Shown: positions 8,984 through 16,639 of the stretch, piece by piece
Numbering within the stretch: position 1 is the stretch's first letter
How the letters are laid out: each line of letters starts with the position of its first letter
From: an uncultured Clostridium sp.
GTDB taxonomy: Bacteria > Bacillota > Clostridia > Clostridiales > Clostridiaceae
Direction of reading: 5' to 3'
DNA: 33,989 nt
NCBI RefSeq assembly: GCF_937920395.1
Contig: NZ_CALEVF010000045.1
Location: 1-33,989, forward strand
Translations under genes and position numbers: made by a program
The notes under the pieces: generated by a model
Database searches by the model: none
Seen by the model: only the letters and a program-made list of their open reading frames with translations
Told to the model about the DNA's origin: nothing

Positions 8984-9026
8984 AGCAAAAGGGCTATTAC
9001 TTTAAATAATAAAGTAATATCCCTTT
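8984..9026 (-). terminator. Terminator of the small amphi-Trp-like gene
   Basis: Arms 8988-9004 and 9010-9026 form 16 pairs with one C/T mismatch and a 5-base loop. Read on the minus strand the hairpin is followed by TTTTGCTTATT. It begins nine bases after the stop codon of the minus-strand gene at 9035. Confidence 0.75.
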
Positions 9027-9034
9027 CTGAAAGG

Positions 9035-9388
9035 TTAATAATCAAAGGTTGCATTAGTAGTTATTTCCATGCCGTCATTATTTGTATTTGAATTATCTTT
9101 GAACTTTTCTGCTTGTTTAGAGTTTTCTTTAAATTCTTCATAGAGATTAGAATCTTCTTTAATAGTTTCAGTTTGTCTAGGTTTTTCTCCCCAATTAACT
9201 TTAATTGTAAAATCACCATAATTTTTATTACTATCAAGTTCGAATTGGTAATCTAAATTTTCATCATCTGGTATGTTAACAAGATGTCCATCTATTTTGA
9301 GTTTACCTTTGAACAATTTTATAATTTCATCCTTTAAAAAGAAGTAAAATTCTTCTTTGTTTCCATTATATTTTTCTCTATAATCCAT
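9035..9388 (-). CDS. Small amphi-Trp-domain-like protein
   Basis: A 117-residue soluble acidic protein with two parts. Residues 1 to about 72 are ordered: a helical segment KEEFYFFLKDEIIKLFKG, then strands with the pattern DGHLVNIPDDENLDYQFEL and a closing FTIKVNWG. This helix, G-x-x-V-x-I-P, strand and final tryptophan strand order resembles the amphi-Trp domain, a small domain of unknown function; I call it from pattern only. The tail after about residue 75 is polar, rich in Lys, Glu and Asn, and probably disordered. The start is the ATG at 9388 with AAAGGTGG upstream; an in-frame GTG at 9400 lies inside that ribosome binding site. It has its own terminator, so it is probably expressed alone. 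Confidence 0.55.
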   Translation of the reverse strand: MDYREKYNGNKEEFYFFLKDEIIKLFKGKLKIDGHLVNIPDDENLDYQFELDSNKNYGDFTIKVNWGEKPRQTETIKEDSNLYEEFKENSKQAEKFKDNSNTNNDGMEITTNATFDY

Positions 9389-9601
9389 GAATAACACCAC
9401 CTTTCACTATAATAGTATTCTTATTTAATCATAAGGGTGATAGTAATTATATAAATTTAAAGAAAAAACACAAATAATTTTATATTACTTAAGAGTATGT
9501 TATATTTATATTAGAAAATTCACATGTTAGATAAAAATTAGTAAACAATAATTATATAGCTAGTTATTTATATAAAATAATTTTACAAGGAAGGTGTTTT
9601 T

Positions 9602-10360
9602 ATGAAAATTTGTTCGTGGAATGTAAATGGCATAAGAGCCATAAAAAATAAAGGATTTATTGAATGGATAACAATTGAGCAGCCAGAAGTTTTATGTTTG
9701 CAAGAAACAAAAATCCAAGAAGACCAAATAAGTGATGAACTTAAGAATGTAGAAGGATATTATTCATATTTTTGTTGTGCGCAGAAAAAAGGTTATAGTG
9801 GAGTTGCTATATACACTAAGCAAAAACCAATATCGGTTATACGTGGGATTGGAATAGAAAAATTCGACAATGAGGGTAGGGTATTAATAGCTGAATTCGA
9901 AAATTTTACACTTTTCAATATATATTTTCCTAATGGTCAGAAAGATGAGGATAGATTAAGTTATAAAATGGAATTCTATGATGAATTATTATCTTACTGT
10001 GAAAGTTTAAGGAAAAAAGGAAAAAAATTAATTATTTGTGGAGATTATAATACCGCTCATAATGTTATTGATCTTAAAAATCCAAAGGCAAATGAAAAAT
10101 ATTCAGGATTTTTACCTATAGAGAGGGAATGGATGGATAAATTTATATCTTACGGTTATGTGGATACTTTCAGATATCTTCATCCAGAAGAAGTAAAATA
10201 TTCTTGGTGGAGTTATAGATTTAAGGCTAGAGAAAAAAATGCAGGGTGGCGTCTTGACTATTTTTTTATAACAAAGGATTTAATAGGCGAACTTAAGGAA
10301 GCTTCTATTTTAAATGATGTAGTGGGATCAGATCATTGCCCTGTAAACATTATTTTATAG
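9602..10360 (+). CDS. xthA: Exodeoxyribonuclease III (AP endonuclease)
   Basis: A 252-residue enzyme of base-excision repair that cleaves DNA at abasic sites and removes 3' blocking groups; the length is normal for the family. Active-site motifs of the exonuclease-endonuclease-phosphatase fold are all present: N-terminal KICSWNVNGIRA (metal/substrate Asn), LQETKIQ (metal-binding Glu near residue 35), GDYNTAH near residue 148, W-R-L-D-Y-F near 216-223 and the terminal SDHCPV with the catalytic Asp-His pair. A strong AAGGAAGG lies upstream of the ATG. It is transcribed alone, divergent from the small gene at 9035-9388; no obvious terminator follows it. Confidence 0.95.
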   Translation: MKICSWNVNGIRAIKNKGFIEWITIEQPEVLCLQETKIQEDQISDELKNVEGYYSYFCCAQKKGYSGVAIYTKQKPISVIRGIGIEKFDNEGRVLIAEFENFTLFNIYFPNGQKDEDRLSYKMEFYDELLSYCESLRKKGKKLIICGDYNTAHNVIDLKNPKANEKYSGFLPIEREWMDKFISYGYVDTFRYLHPEEVKYSWWSYRFKAREKNAGWRLDYFFITKDLIGELKEASILNDVVGSDHCPVNIIL

Positions 10361-10409
10361 TAATATTTAAAAACCTACATATAAAGTAGTGATATCTAAT
10401 TACTTATTT

Positions 10410-10469
10410 AAACCAGTTCAGTGTATAATGATATTGTATTTAGTTTATATATAATTTTTGAACTGGTTT
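10410..10469 (+). repeat. Inverted repeat flanking an AT-rich promoter-like core
   Basis: AAACCAGTTCA at 10410-10420 and its exact complement TGAACTGGTTT at 10459-10469 flank 38 bases containing TATAAT twice (10424-10429 and 10450-10455). It lies directly upstream of the WG-repeat gene. It could be a long-loop hairpin in the leader or a two-site operator around the promoter; neither -10 candidate has a good -35. Confidence 0.45.
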
Positions 10470-10495
10470 TCAAGAAGTGAAAGGAAGGTTTATTT

Positions 10496-11509
10496 ATGAA
10501 CAATGAGAACAATTTATATCCAGTGAAATTTAGGAAAAGATATGGGTATATAGATATTAAAGGCAATGTAGTTATAGAAAACAAATTTAATTATGCTTTG
10601 GAGTTTGAGGGGGACTTAGCAATAGCTAGTATAGATGATAAGTATGGTTTTATAAATAGGATTGGAGAGTTTGTAATAGAGCCTAAATATGATGAAGTTA
10701 TGCCATTTAATGAGGGGCTTGCTGCAATTAAATTAGGAGATAAAAATGGATATATTAATTTAAGTGGCAAACTAGTAGTTGAACCTAAATACGAGGAAGC
10801 TAATTTCTTTGTTGAAGGTAGAGCTGCAGTAAAGAGTGGTTATATGTGGGGATACATAGATAATGAAGGCATGGAAATAATACCACCAAAATATTTGGAT
10901 GCTAATGATTTTAGTGACGGATTGGCCACAGTGCAAATAGGCGGTAAGATAGCATATATAGATAAGGCAGGCAAAGTTATAATAGATGCAGTTTATGATT
11001 ATGCTAATGAATTTATTAGTGGAATAGCATGCGTTTGTGCTAAGGGAAAGTATGGGTATATAGACAAAGATGGAGAAATAATTATACCACTTAGATATAA
11101 TGTTTGCTCTGAATTTAATGAAGGATTAGCACCGATTGAAATAAGAGAGAAATACGGATATATAGATTGTACAGGAGAGATTATTATAAAACCTAAATTT
11201 GAGTGGGCTGACAAATTTTATGGAGGCATAGCTGTAATTTGTGAAAATGAAAAATATGGTTGTATCGATAAAAATGGAAACATCACAATACCAACAAAAT
11301 TTGAGGATATAGATATTATGAGTGAGGGTTTAATAGCTGCTCAAATAGGGGATTTATGGGGTTACATAGATTGCCAAGGTGAAATAATTATAGAACCAAT
11401 TTTTGAAGAAGCTTATGAATTTACTGATGGAATTGCAAGGGTTGAAATAGGTAAAAGAATTGGATATATCAATAAATTAGGAAAGTACATTTGGGAATTA
11501 CAATCTTAG
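10496..11509 (+). CDS. WG-repeat (beta-propeller-like) protein
   Basis: A 337-residue protein built almost entirely of about ten WG repeats with a period of about 32-34 residues. Each has a core such as YGYIDxxG, a strand like x-I-I-I-x-P-K-Y and a closing F-x-E-G-L-A. Variants of the core are YGFIN, NGYIN, WGYID, IAYID, YGCID and IGYIN. There is no signal peptide and no transmembrane segment, so the protein is probably cytoplasmic. Such repeats form a protein-interaction surface; no function can be assigned. The start has GAAAGGAAGG upstream. A strong terminator follows, so it is monocistronic. The repeats are diverged in DNA sequence, so this is not a recent expansion. Confidence 0.88.
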   Translation: MNNENNLYPVKFRKRYGYIDIKGNVVIENKFNYALEFEGDLAIASIDDKYGFINRIGEFVIEPKYDEVMPFNEGLAAIKLGDKNGYINLSGKLVVEPKYEEANFFVEGRAAVKSGYMWGYIDNEGMEIIPPKYLDANDFSDGLATVQIGGKIAYIDKAGKVIIDAVYDYANEFISGIACVCAKGKYGYIDKDGEIIIPLRYNVCSEFNEGLAPIEIREKYGYIDCTGEIIIKPKFEWADKFYGGIAVICENEKYGCIDKNGNITIPTKFEDIDIMSEGLIAAQIGDLWGYIDCQGEIIIEPIFEEAYEFTDGIARVEIGKRIGYINKLGKYIWELQS

Positions 11510-11528
11510 GTTTTAGATTAACTGGTAG

Positions 11529-11568
11529 CCACAAAATAGAAAAAAATTCTATTTTGTGGTATTTTTTA
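11529..11568 (+). terminator. Rho-independent terminator after the WG-repeat gene
   Basis: A perfect 13-base-pair stem (11529-11541, CCACAAAATAGAA, with 11547-11559), a 5-base A loop and TATTTTTTAT after it. It also lies between two convergent genes and may stop transcripts of the LysR gene from the other side. Confidence 0.88.
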
Positions 11569-11595
11569 TCTGATTTGGTGTGTATTTATGTTAAC

Positions 11596-12489
11596 TTAAT
11601 CTAAATTCTTAGAATCGGTTACTGGGTTTGCATTTAAAAAATCTATAAATGTTTTTGCAACAGCGGATAAACAACAATTTTTTCTCCAAACGAGAGCAAT
11701 TTTTATAGGAATAGTAGTTTTTAATGGGATTTTTGTTATTTTATCATTATCCTCAACAATTTCCTTTAACAAAAAAGATATTCCAACTCCATTTATAACA
11801 AGTCCCTTAATGGTTTCTAAATGATTTGAGGATAAAATTATATTAGGTTGTACATGTTTTTCATTAAAAGATTCTAATATTTTTTCCCTTATGTAGAAGC
11901 CTTCTTTTAGTAGGATAATAGGTTCGTTTTTAATATCTTCAAATGTAATAGTTGATTTTTTCCTTAGCGGATGTTCTTTTTTTAAACAAACTAAAAGTTC
12001 ACTATTTAAAATAGGCAAGGAAGTTAGTATCTTATTATGGGAGTCACCTATAATAAGACCTAAATCTAAGTCTCCCTTTTCTATCATTTGTCTTGTTTCA
12101 ATAGATCCATATTCTGTAATATTAAGTTTGATATTTGGGTATAATTGTTTAAATTTAATAAATACTATAGGAAATATAAAGGTACCAATCATTGGGGGAA
12201 CGCCTATTGTAAGTATGCCCTTTTTAAGATCTTGATAATCCTTCATTTCGGTAGTGGCGGTATCCACTAGTTTTAAAATCTCGTCGACTCTCTTTAAAAA
12301 AACTTTTCCTTCAACTGTGGGGAAAAGTTGCTTTTTAGATCTGTCAAAGAGTACACAGGCCAGTTCGTTTTCTAAGTTTTTAATGGAATTGGTAACAGAA
12401 GGTTGAGTTACGTAAAGTTTTTTTGCAGCTTGTGTAATACTATTTAACTGACAAACCATCTGAAAATACTGTAATTGTCTTAATTCCAT
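11596..12489 (-). CDS. LysR-family transcriptional regulator
   Basis: A 297-residue regulator. The N-terminal winged helix-turn-helix spans about residues 1-60, with SITQAAKKLYVTQPSVT as the helix-turn-helix core, followed by a linker helix and a periplasmic-binding-protein-like effector domain (ITIG-type start near residue 92, and a GDLDLGLIIG strand). It is divergent from the Hdr-Flx-fumarate reductase cluster across a 433-base intergenic region, the usual arrangement for a LysR activator and its target. Inference: it senses a substrate of that pathway, such as malate, fumarate or tartrate. The start is supported by TAGGAGGA upstream. The closest characterised relatives cannot be named from sequence alone. 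Confidence 0.9.
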   Translation of the reverse strand: MELRQLQYFQMVCQLNSITQAAKKLYVTQPSVTNSIKNLENELACVLFDRSKKQLFPTVEGKVFLKRVDEILKLVDTATTEMKDYQDLKKGILTIGVPPMIGTFIFPIVFIKFKQLYPNIKLNITEYGSIETRQMIEKGDLDLGLIIGDSHNKILTSLPILNSELLVCLKKEHPLRKKSTITFEDIKNEPIILLKEGFYIREKILESFNEKHVQPNIILSSNHLETIKGLVINGVGISFLLKEIVEDNDKITKIPLKTTIPIKIALVWRKNCCLSAVAKTFIDFLNANPVTDSKNLD

Positions 12490-12563
12490 AACTTATCCTC
12501 CTAATTATAAATTTTAGCTATGATATTATAGTTAAAATTTATATTTTTTAATTATAATGAAAA

Positions 12564-12581
12564 GTGTTATAATTTTAACAA
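12564..12581 (+). promoter_or_regulatory. Rex-like operator, site 1
   Basis: GTGTTATAATTTTAACAA matches the clostridial Rex consensus TTGTTAA-N4-TTAACAA at 12 of the 14 defined positions. It is nearer the LysR gene and overlaps the -35 region of its candidate promoter. Rex is a repressor released from DNA when the NADH/NAD+ ratio rises. Confidence 0.5.
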
Positions 12582-12746
12582 AAAAAATATATCGCAGTAT
12601 ATAATATTAAAAAGATAAAAAATACTTATTTGTTGATAAATGTAGATATATCCCATAAATCAAGATAAAAGATACTTTGATATAGTGAATTTATAAGATA
12701 GATCTTTATAATAGACAAATACTATTATATCATAGTTTAATGGTAT

Positions 12747-12775
12747 TTTAAATTTAGAATAATACATGTTATAAT
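12747..12775 (+). promoter_or_regulatory. Candidate promoter of the hdr-flx-frd cluster
   Basis: TTTAAA at 12747-12752 (four of six consensus bases), a 17-base spacer and a perfect TATAAT at 12770-12775. It would give a 5' leader of about 140 bases. The -10 lies inside the second Rex-like site. Other TATAAT-like strings in this AT-rich region make the assignment tentative. Confidence 0.45.
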
Positions 12776-12783
12776 TTTAACAA
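12766..12783 (+). promoter_or_regulatory. Rex-like operator, site 2
   Basis: ATGTTATAATTTTAACAA shares 17 consecutive bases with site 1 and matches the Rex consensus at 12 of 14 positions. It lies 202 bases from site 1 and covers the -10 element of the best operon promoter, the geometry of a repressor site. Confidence 0.55.
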
Positions 12784-12880
12784 GAAGTTAAGTGAAACTT
12801 CATCATTTTTACGAGATAAACGTTAACAAATAATATAGACATTTTTTAATAACTACTATTTAAAAATTAATAAATTGAAG

Positions 12881-12923
12881 GGAGGTGCAAGTCTAGACTT
12901 ATAGATCTATTTGAAAGTCTAGA
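12881..12923 (+). promoter_or_regulatory. Ribosome binding site separated from its start by a hairpin
   Basis: GGAGGTG at 12881-12887 is the only strong Shine-Dalgarno before hdrB but lies 35 bases from the ATG at 12923. Between them TCTAGACTT (12892-12900) pairs perfectly with AAGTCTAGA (12915-12923). If the stem forms, the unpaired distance from GGAGGTG to the in-frame ATG at 12932 shrinks to about 12 bases. The 14-base loop contains the palindrome ATAGATCTAT. Confidence 0.5.
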
Positions 12924-13720
12924 TGAAAAATATGAAGTATAGTTATTATCCAGGTTGTACGTTAAAGACGAAAGCTCAGGAATTAGAAAAGTATGCACTA
13001 GATTCTGCTAAAGTTTTGGGGTTTGAATTAGAAGAGCAAAATGAGTGGCAATGTTGTGGTGCGGTATATCCTATGGCCACTGATGAAATAGCTAGTAAAT
13101 TATCCGCAGTGCGCAGCCTAGCAGCGGCAAGAGATAAGGGTGAAAAGCTAGTCACTTTATGTGCAGCATGTCATCACGTAATTAAAAGAGTAAATGAAGA
13201 TATGAAGACCAAAGATGACATAAAATCCAAGGTTAACAATTATTTGGACTTGCCAAAAGAATACGAGGGGGAGACACAAGTTCTTCACTATCTAGAGGTA
13301 CTTAGAGATGAAATCGGATTTGATGAACTAGCTAAAAAAGTTACAAATCCTCTTACTAATCGTAAAATTGGTGCATATTATGGTTGTTTGCTTCTTCGAC
13401 CAAGTAGTACCATGAATTTTGATGATCCAGAAAACCCTTCTATTATAGAAGATTTTATAACAGCAATAGGAGGTATTCCAGTTATATATCCATATAGAAC
13501 TGAGTGTTGTGGAGGGTACCTTTGTTTAGAACAGAAGGATCTTGTAAACAAAATGACAAATACTATAATACAATCAGCTGTAAAAAATGGTGCAGAAGAA
13601 ATTGTTACGGCATGTCCTCTTTGTAAATATAACCTAGAAATTAGTAATGATGGGGCTAAACATAAACTAGCTATTACCTATTTCACAGAACTTTTAGCAG
13701 AAGCTTTAGGTGTTAAATAA
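12923..13720 (+). CDS. hdrB: Heterodisulfide reductase subunit B-like protein (two CCG domains)
   Basis: A 265-residue iron-sulfur protein. Both cysteine-rich CCG domains of HdrB are complete: C12, C44-C45-G, C80, C83 and C155, C195-C196-G, C231, C234. In methanogen HdrB these bind two noncubane [4Fe-4S] clusters that reduce CoM-S-S-CoB; here the natural partner is unknown, since clostridia lack those coenzymes. It opens an operon with hdrC, hdrA, flx-type and fumarate reductase genes. I infer that it passes electrons from HdrA toward fumarate reductase or reduces a thiol carrier. The ATG at 12923 and the in-frame ATG at 12932 (which gives the usual family start MKYSYYPGC) are both possible; the only good ribosome binding site is set off by a hairpin. 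Confidence 0.9.
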   Translation: MKNMKYSYYPGCTLKTKAQELEKYALDSAKVLGFELEEQNEWQCCGAVYPMATDEIASKLSAVRSLAAARDKGEKLVTLCAACHHVIKRVNEDMKTKDDIKSKVNNYLDLPKEYEGETQVLHYLEVLRDEIGFDELAKKVTNPLTNRKIGAYYGCLLLRPSSTMNFDDPENPSIIEDFITAIGGIPVIYPYRTECCGGYLCLEQKDLVNKMTNTIIQSAVKNGAEEIVTACPLCKYNLEISNDGAKHKLAITYFTELLAEALGVK

Positions 13721-13739
13721 GATAGGAGGAGATAGTGTA

Positions 13740-14150
13740 ATGAAAAGAGTGAAAATATATTCTGGTAAAAGATCAAAAGAATTAGAGCAAATTTTACAAA
13801 TTAGTGGGCAGAGGATACAAGATTGCATCCAGTGTGGAAAATGTTCAGCAAGTTGTCCTGCAAGCGAAGGTATGGATATTTTACCTCATCAAATTATAAG
13901 ATTACTTCAGACAGGGGAATTAGACAAGGTTATGGAGAGTAAAACGATTTGGTCTTGTGCATCATGTTTCACATGTTCTGAACGTTGTCCTAGGAGTATA
14001 GATATTGCAAACGTTTTAGAGGCAGTGAGACTTATAGTTATTAGGAGATCAGGCGCGAATAGAATAAAAGCAGAAGAAATTGTTAAAAAAATAGATGATA
14101 AAATGCCACAACAAGCAATAGTAAGCGTATTTAGAAAATACAATAAATAA
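13740..14150 (+). CDS. hdrC: Heterodisulfide reductase subunit C-like ferredoxin
   Basis: A 136-residue electron-transfer subunit with two [4Fe-4S] cluster motifs, C29-C32-C35-C39-P and C73-C76-C79-C83-P, set in the helical HdrC fold (Fer4_8 type). In known complexes HdrC links the HdrA flavin to the HdrB noncubane clusters. I start it at the ATG 13740, where TAGGAGGAG is eight bases upstream; an in-frame GTG at 13710 would overlap hdrB but has no ribosome binding site. It follows hdrB by 19 bases. A short hairpin (14161-14182) separates it from hdrA. Confidence 0.92.
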   Translation: MKRVKIYSGKRSKELEQILQISGQRIQDCIQCGKCSASCPASEGMDILPHQIIRLLQTGELDKVMESKTIWSCASCFTCSERCPRSIDIANVLEAVRLIVIRRSGANRIKAEEIVKKIDDKMPQQAIVSVFRKYNK

Positions 14151-14160
14151 TTTTTACATT

Positions 14161-14182
14161 AAAATAATGATACCGTTATTTT
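14161..14182 (+). other. Intercistronic hairpin before hdrA
   Basis: AAAATAA (14161-14167) pairs with TTATTTT (14176-14182) around an 8-base loop, immediately upstream of the hdrA ribosome binding site AAAGGAGGA. It is too weak and too close to the next start to be a likely terminator; it may affect mRNA processing or translation. Confidence 0.3.
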
Positions 14183-14198
14183 TAAAGGAGGAATCAAA

Positions 14199-16184
14199 TT
14201 GCAGAAAATTGGAGTTTTTGTTTGTTGGTGTGGAAGTAATATAGCAGCTACTGTAGACATTGATAAAGTCATAAAAGAAGCACAAAAAATGCCTGGAGTT
14301 GTATATGCTAAAGACTATCAATATATGTGTTCCGAAGTAGGTCAAAATTTGATCAAAAATGCGATAAAAGATAAAAAATTAGATAGAGTTGTGGTAGCAT
14401 CATGTTCACCTAGAATGCATGAGGCAACATTTAGAAAAGCGGCTAAGGCAGCAGGTTTAAACCCATATTTATTAGAAGTTGCTAATATTCGAGAACATTG
14501 TTCTTGGATTCATAAGGATAAAGAGATTGGGACACCTAAAGCCATAGCTCTTGTTAGGGCAGCAGTAGCTAAAGCTACATTAAATAATGAACTAACACCA
14601 GGTCAAATAGATGTAACGAAAAGGGCACTTGTTATTGGTGGAGGAATAGCTGGAATTCAAACGGCTCTTGATATTGCTGAGGCTGGTTATCAAGTTGATA
14701 TCATTGAGAAGTCACCAAGTATAGGTGGTAAGATGTCTCAACTTGATAAGACATTCCCAACGCTCGATTGTTCTGCCTGTATTTTGACACCCAAAATGGT
14801 AGATGCCGCATCTCATGAAAATATAACATTATATACATACAGTGAACTTGAGTCAGTTAAAGGATATGTGGGAAACTTTGAAGCAACCATTAACCAAAAG
14901 GCACGAAGTATAAATATGGATAAGTGTACCGGTTGTGGTGTCTGTACTGAAAAATGCCCTTCGAAAAAAGCTAAAAGTGAGTTTAATGAAGGATTAAGAA
15001 ACAGAGGGGCTATTTATATGCCTTTCGCTCAGGCGGTGCCAAATGTACCTGTTATAGATAGAGAACATTGTATCAAGTTTAAAACAGGAAAATGTGGGAT
15101 TTGCGAAAAAGTATGTACAGCGGGAGCTGTTGACTTTTCTCAGGTTGATACTAAAATAACAAAACAATATGGTGCTATAGTGGTATCCACAGGGTATGAT
15201 ATTATAAGTTTAGATAAATTTGGGGAATATCAATATGGTCAGCACCCTGATGTAATAACATCTCTTGAATTTGAGAGATTAACAAATGCTGCAGGTCCAA
15301 CAGCAGGTCATCTATTATGTCCATCTGATCAAAGAGTACCTAAAAAAGTAGTGTTTATACAATGCGTGGGATCAAGGGACAATACTTTAAGAGGTAAACC
15401 TTATTGTTCGAAAATTTGTTGTATGTACACAGCAAAACATGCAATGCTACTTAAGGATCATTATCCTGATATGGAAGCCTATGTTTTTTATATTGATGTT
15501 CGTACACCAGGAAAAAACTTTGAAGAGTTCCAGAGAAGAGCCGTTGAAGAATATGGTGTTCATTATATTAAAGGAATGGTTGGTAAAGTTTTTCCAAATG
15601 GAGAGAATCTTCAAGTTAATGCTATTGATGCTGCTACTGGAGAGACAGTTCAAATTGATGCAGATATGGTAGTGCTCGCTGCGGCAACTAAGGCCAAAGA
15701 TGATGCAACTACAATTAAAAGAATATTAGGCATAAGTACAGATACAAATAATTTTTTCACAGAGGCTCATCCAAAACTTCGTCCTGTTGAAACTCATTCT
15801 GCAGGAATATTTCTAGCAGGAGCATGTCAAGGACCAAAGGATATACCAGAGACAGTAGCGCAAGCAAGTGCTGCAGCAGCAAAGGTAATTGGCGTATTAA
15901 GTAAGGATAAATTGGTTAACAATCCTTGCGTTTCAGAAGTAGATGAATCCATTTGTAGTGGATGCCTTGCGTGTACTAAAATATGTCCATATGATGCAAT
16001 CTCATCAAAAACAATTGAGGTAAAAGAGAATGGAAATGTAGTTACTAAAATAGTTGCAAGTGTAAATGAAGCGCTTTGTCAAGGGTGTGGAGGATGTACT
16101 GTAGCTTGTCGTCCTGGTGCCATTGATCTTAAAGGATTTACTAATAAACAGATTTTAGCGGAGGTGGATGCAATATGTCGATAG
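14199..16184 (+). CDS. hdrA: HdrA-like flavoprotein, candidate electron-bifurcating subunit
   Basis: A 661-residue protein, the full length of methanogen HdrA. In order: an N-terminal cluster domain (C9, C11, C44, C69), FAD-binding GGGIAG at 147-152, LDCSACILTPKM near 189-200, inserted ferredoxin motifs (C243-C246-C249-C253; C291, C299, C302, C306), the unusual cluster motif C389, C403, C407-C408, and two C-terminal [4Fe-4S] motifs (586-596 and 627-637). K413, five residues after C408, falls where a lysine contacts the FAD in the methanogen HdrA structure, as I recall it. Known HdrA splits electron pairs between ferredoxin and a high-potential acceptor. The start is TTG with AAAGGAGGA upstream. 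The last ten bases overlap flxD. Confidence 0.92.
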   Translation: MQKIGVFVCWCGSNIAATVDIDKVIKEAQKMPGVVYAKDYQYMCSEVGQNLIKNAIKDKKLDRVVVASCSPRMHEATFRKAAKAAGLNPYLLEVANIREHCSWIHKDKEIGTPKAIALVRAAVAKATLNNELTPGQIDVTKRALVIGGGIAGIQTALDIAEAGYQVDIIEKSPSIGGKMSQLDKTFPTLDCSACILTPKMVDAASHENITLYTYSELESVKGYVGNFEATINQKARSINMDKCTGCGVCTEKCPSKKAKSEFNEGLRNRGAIYMPFAQAVPNVPVIDREHCIKFKTGKCGICEKVCTAGAVDFSQVDTKITKQYGAIVVSTGYDIISLDKFGEYQYGQHPDVITSLEFERLTNAAGPTAGHLLCPSDQRVPKKVVFIQCVGSRDNTLRGKPYCSKICCMYTAKHAMLLKDHYPDMEAYVFYIDVRTPGKNFEEFQRRAVEEYGVHYIKGMVGKVFPNGENLQVNAIDAATGETVQIDADMVVLAAATKAKDDATTIKRILGISTDTNNFFTEAHPKLRPVETHSAGIFLAGACQGPKDIPETVAQASAAAAKVIGVLSKDKLVNNPCVSEVDESICSGCLACTKICPYDAISSKTIEVKENGNVVTKIVASVNEALCQGCGGCTVACRPGAIDLKGFTNKQILAEVDAICR

Positions 16185-16639
16185 AAGCCGAAAAAATCGA
16201 GGGGATAGATAAAAGTGAATTTGAACCCTTAATTGTAGCTTTTTGTTGTAACTGGTGTAGTTATGCAGGAGCAGATTTAGCGGGGACAAGCAGATTAGCT
16301 TATCCTGCCAATGTTAAAATTATTAGAGTTCCATGCTCATGTAGAGTAAGTGAAAACTTTATACTCCGTGCATTCCAACATGGGGCTGACGGTGTAGTAA
16401 TTGCCGGTTGTCATCCAGGGGATTGCCATTATACAATTGGAAATTATCATACAAGACGTCGTTTTTCAATTTTGACAAATTTGCTTGTATTTATGGGGAT
16501 AGAAAAAGAACGTTTTAGAGTGGATTGGATTTCAGCAGCCGAGGGACAAAAATTTTCAAGTGTTATGAATGACGTATTAGAGAAAGTTCATAAACTTGGC
16601 CCTAATAGAAAGTTGAGGGATGAAAGATGGATAAGATAA
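16175..16639 (+). CDS. flxD: MvhD/FlxD-like [2Fe-2S] linker subunit
   Basis: A 154-residue protein of the MvhD/FlpD/FlxD family that binds one [2Fe-2S] cluster and wires an electron-donating module to HdrA. Conserved cysteines are C24-C25 and C28 in FCCNWCSY, C54 and C56 in VPCSCRV, and C79 and C84 in GCHPGDCHY. It overlaps hdrA by 10 bases and the next gene by 13, so the subunits are probably made in fixed proportion. In methanogens MvhD connects to hydrogenase; no hydrogenase is encoded here and the following genes encode an Flx-type NAD(P)H module instead. GGAGGTG precedes the ATG. Confidence 0.92.
   Translation: MSIEAEKIEGIDKSEFEPLIVAFCCNWCSYAGADLAGTSRLAYPANVKIIRVPCSCRVSENFILRAFQHGADGVVIAGCHPGDCHYTIGNYHTRRRFSILTNLLVFMGIEKERFRVDWISAAEGQKFSSVMNDVLEKVHKLGPNRKLRDERWIR

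Larger units (their letters stand above)
12490..12922. promoter_or_regulatory. 433-base control region between LysR gene and hdr-flx-frd cluster
   Basis: No open reading frame of note occurs here. It is strongly AT-rich and holds two Rex-like sites, a promoter-like element overlapping the second, and near the end a ribosome binding site separated from the start codon by a hairpin. On the minus strand a TATAAT (complement of 12551-12556) is a candidate -10 for the LysR gene, with the first Rex-like site overlapping the place of its -35. The stretch 12600-12740 shows nothing I can name. Confidence 0.6.

Noticed and set aside
12810..12829. A further GTTAACAA half-site in the cluster leader
   Set aside because: The matching left arm is absent (one of seven positions), so it is at best a half-site.
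12912..12923. A leader peptide starting at TTG 12912 or GTG 12885 before hdrB
   Set aside because: Both frames meet the same TAG after three codons or fewer; no meaningful peptide is encoded.
15439..15672. A 77-residue plus-strand frame inside hdrA
   Set aside because: It lies wholly inside the convincing HdrA reading frame and has a composition typical of an out-of-frame shadow.
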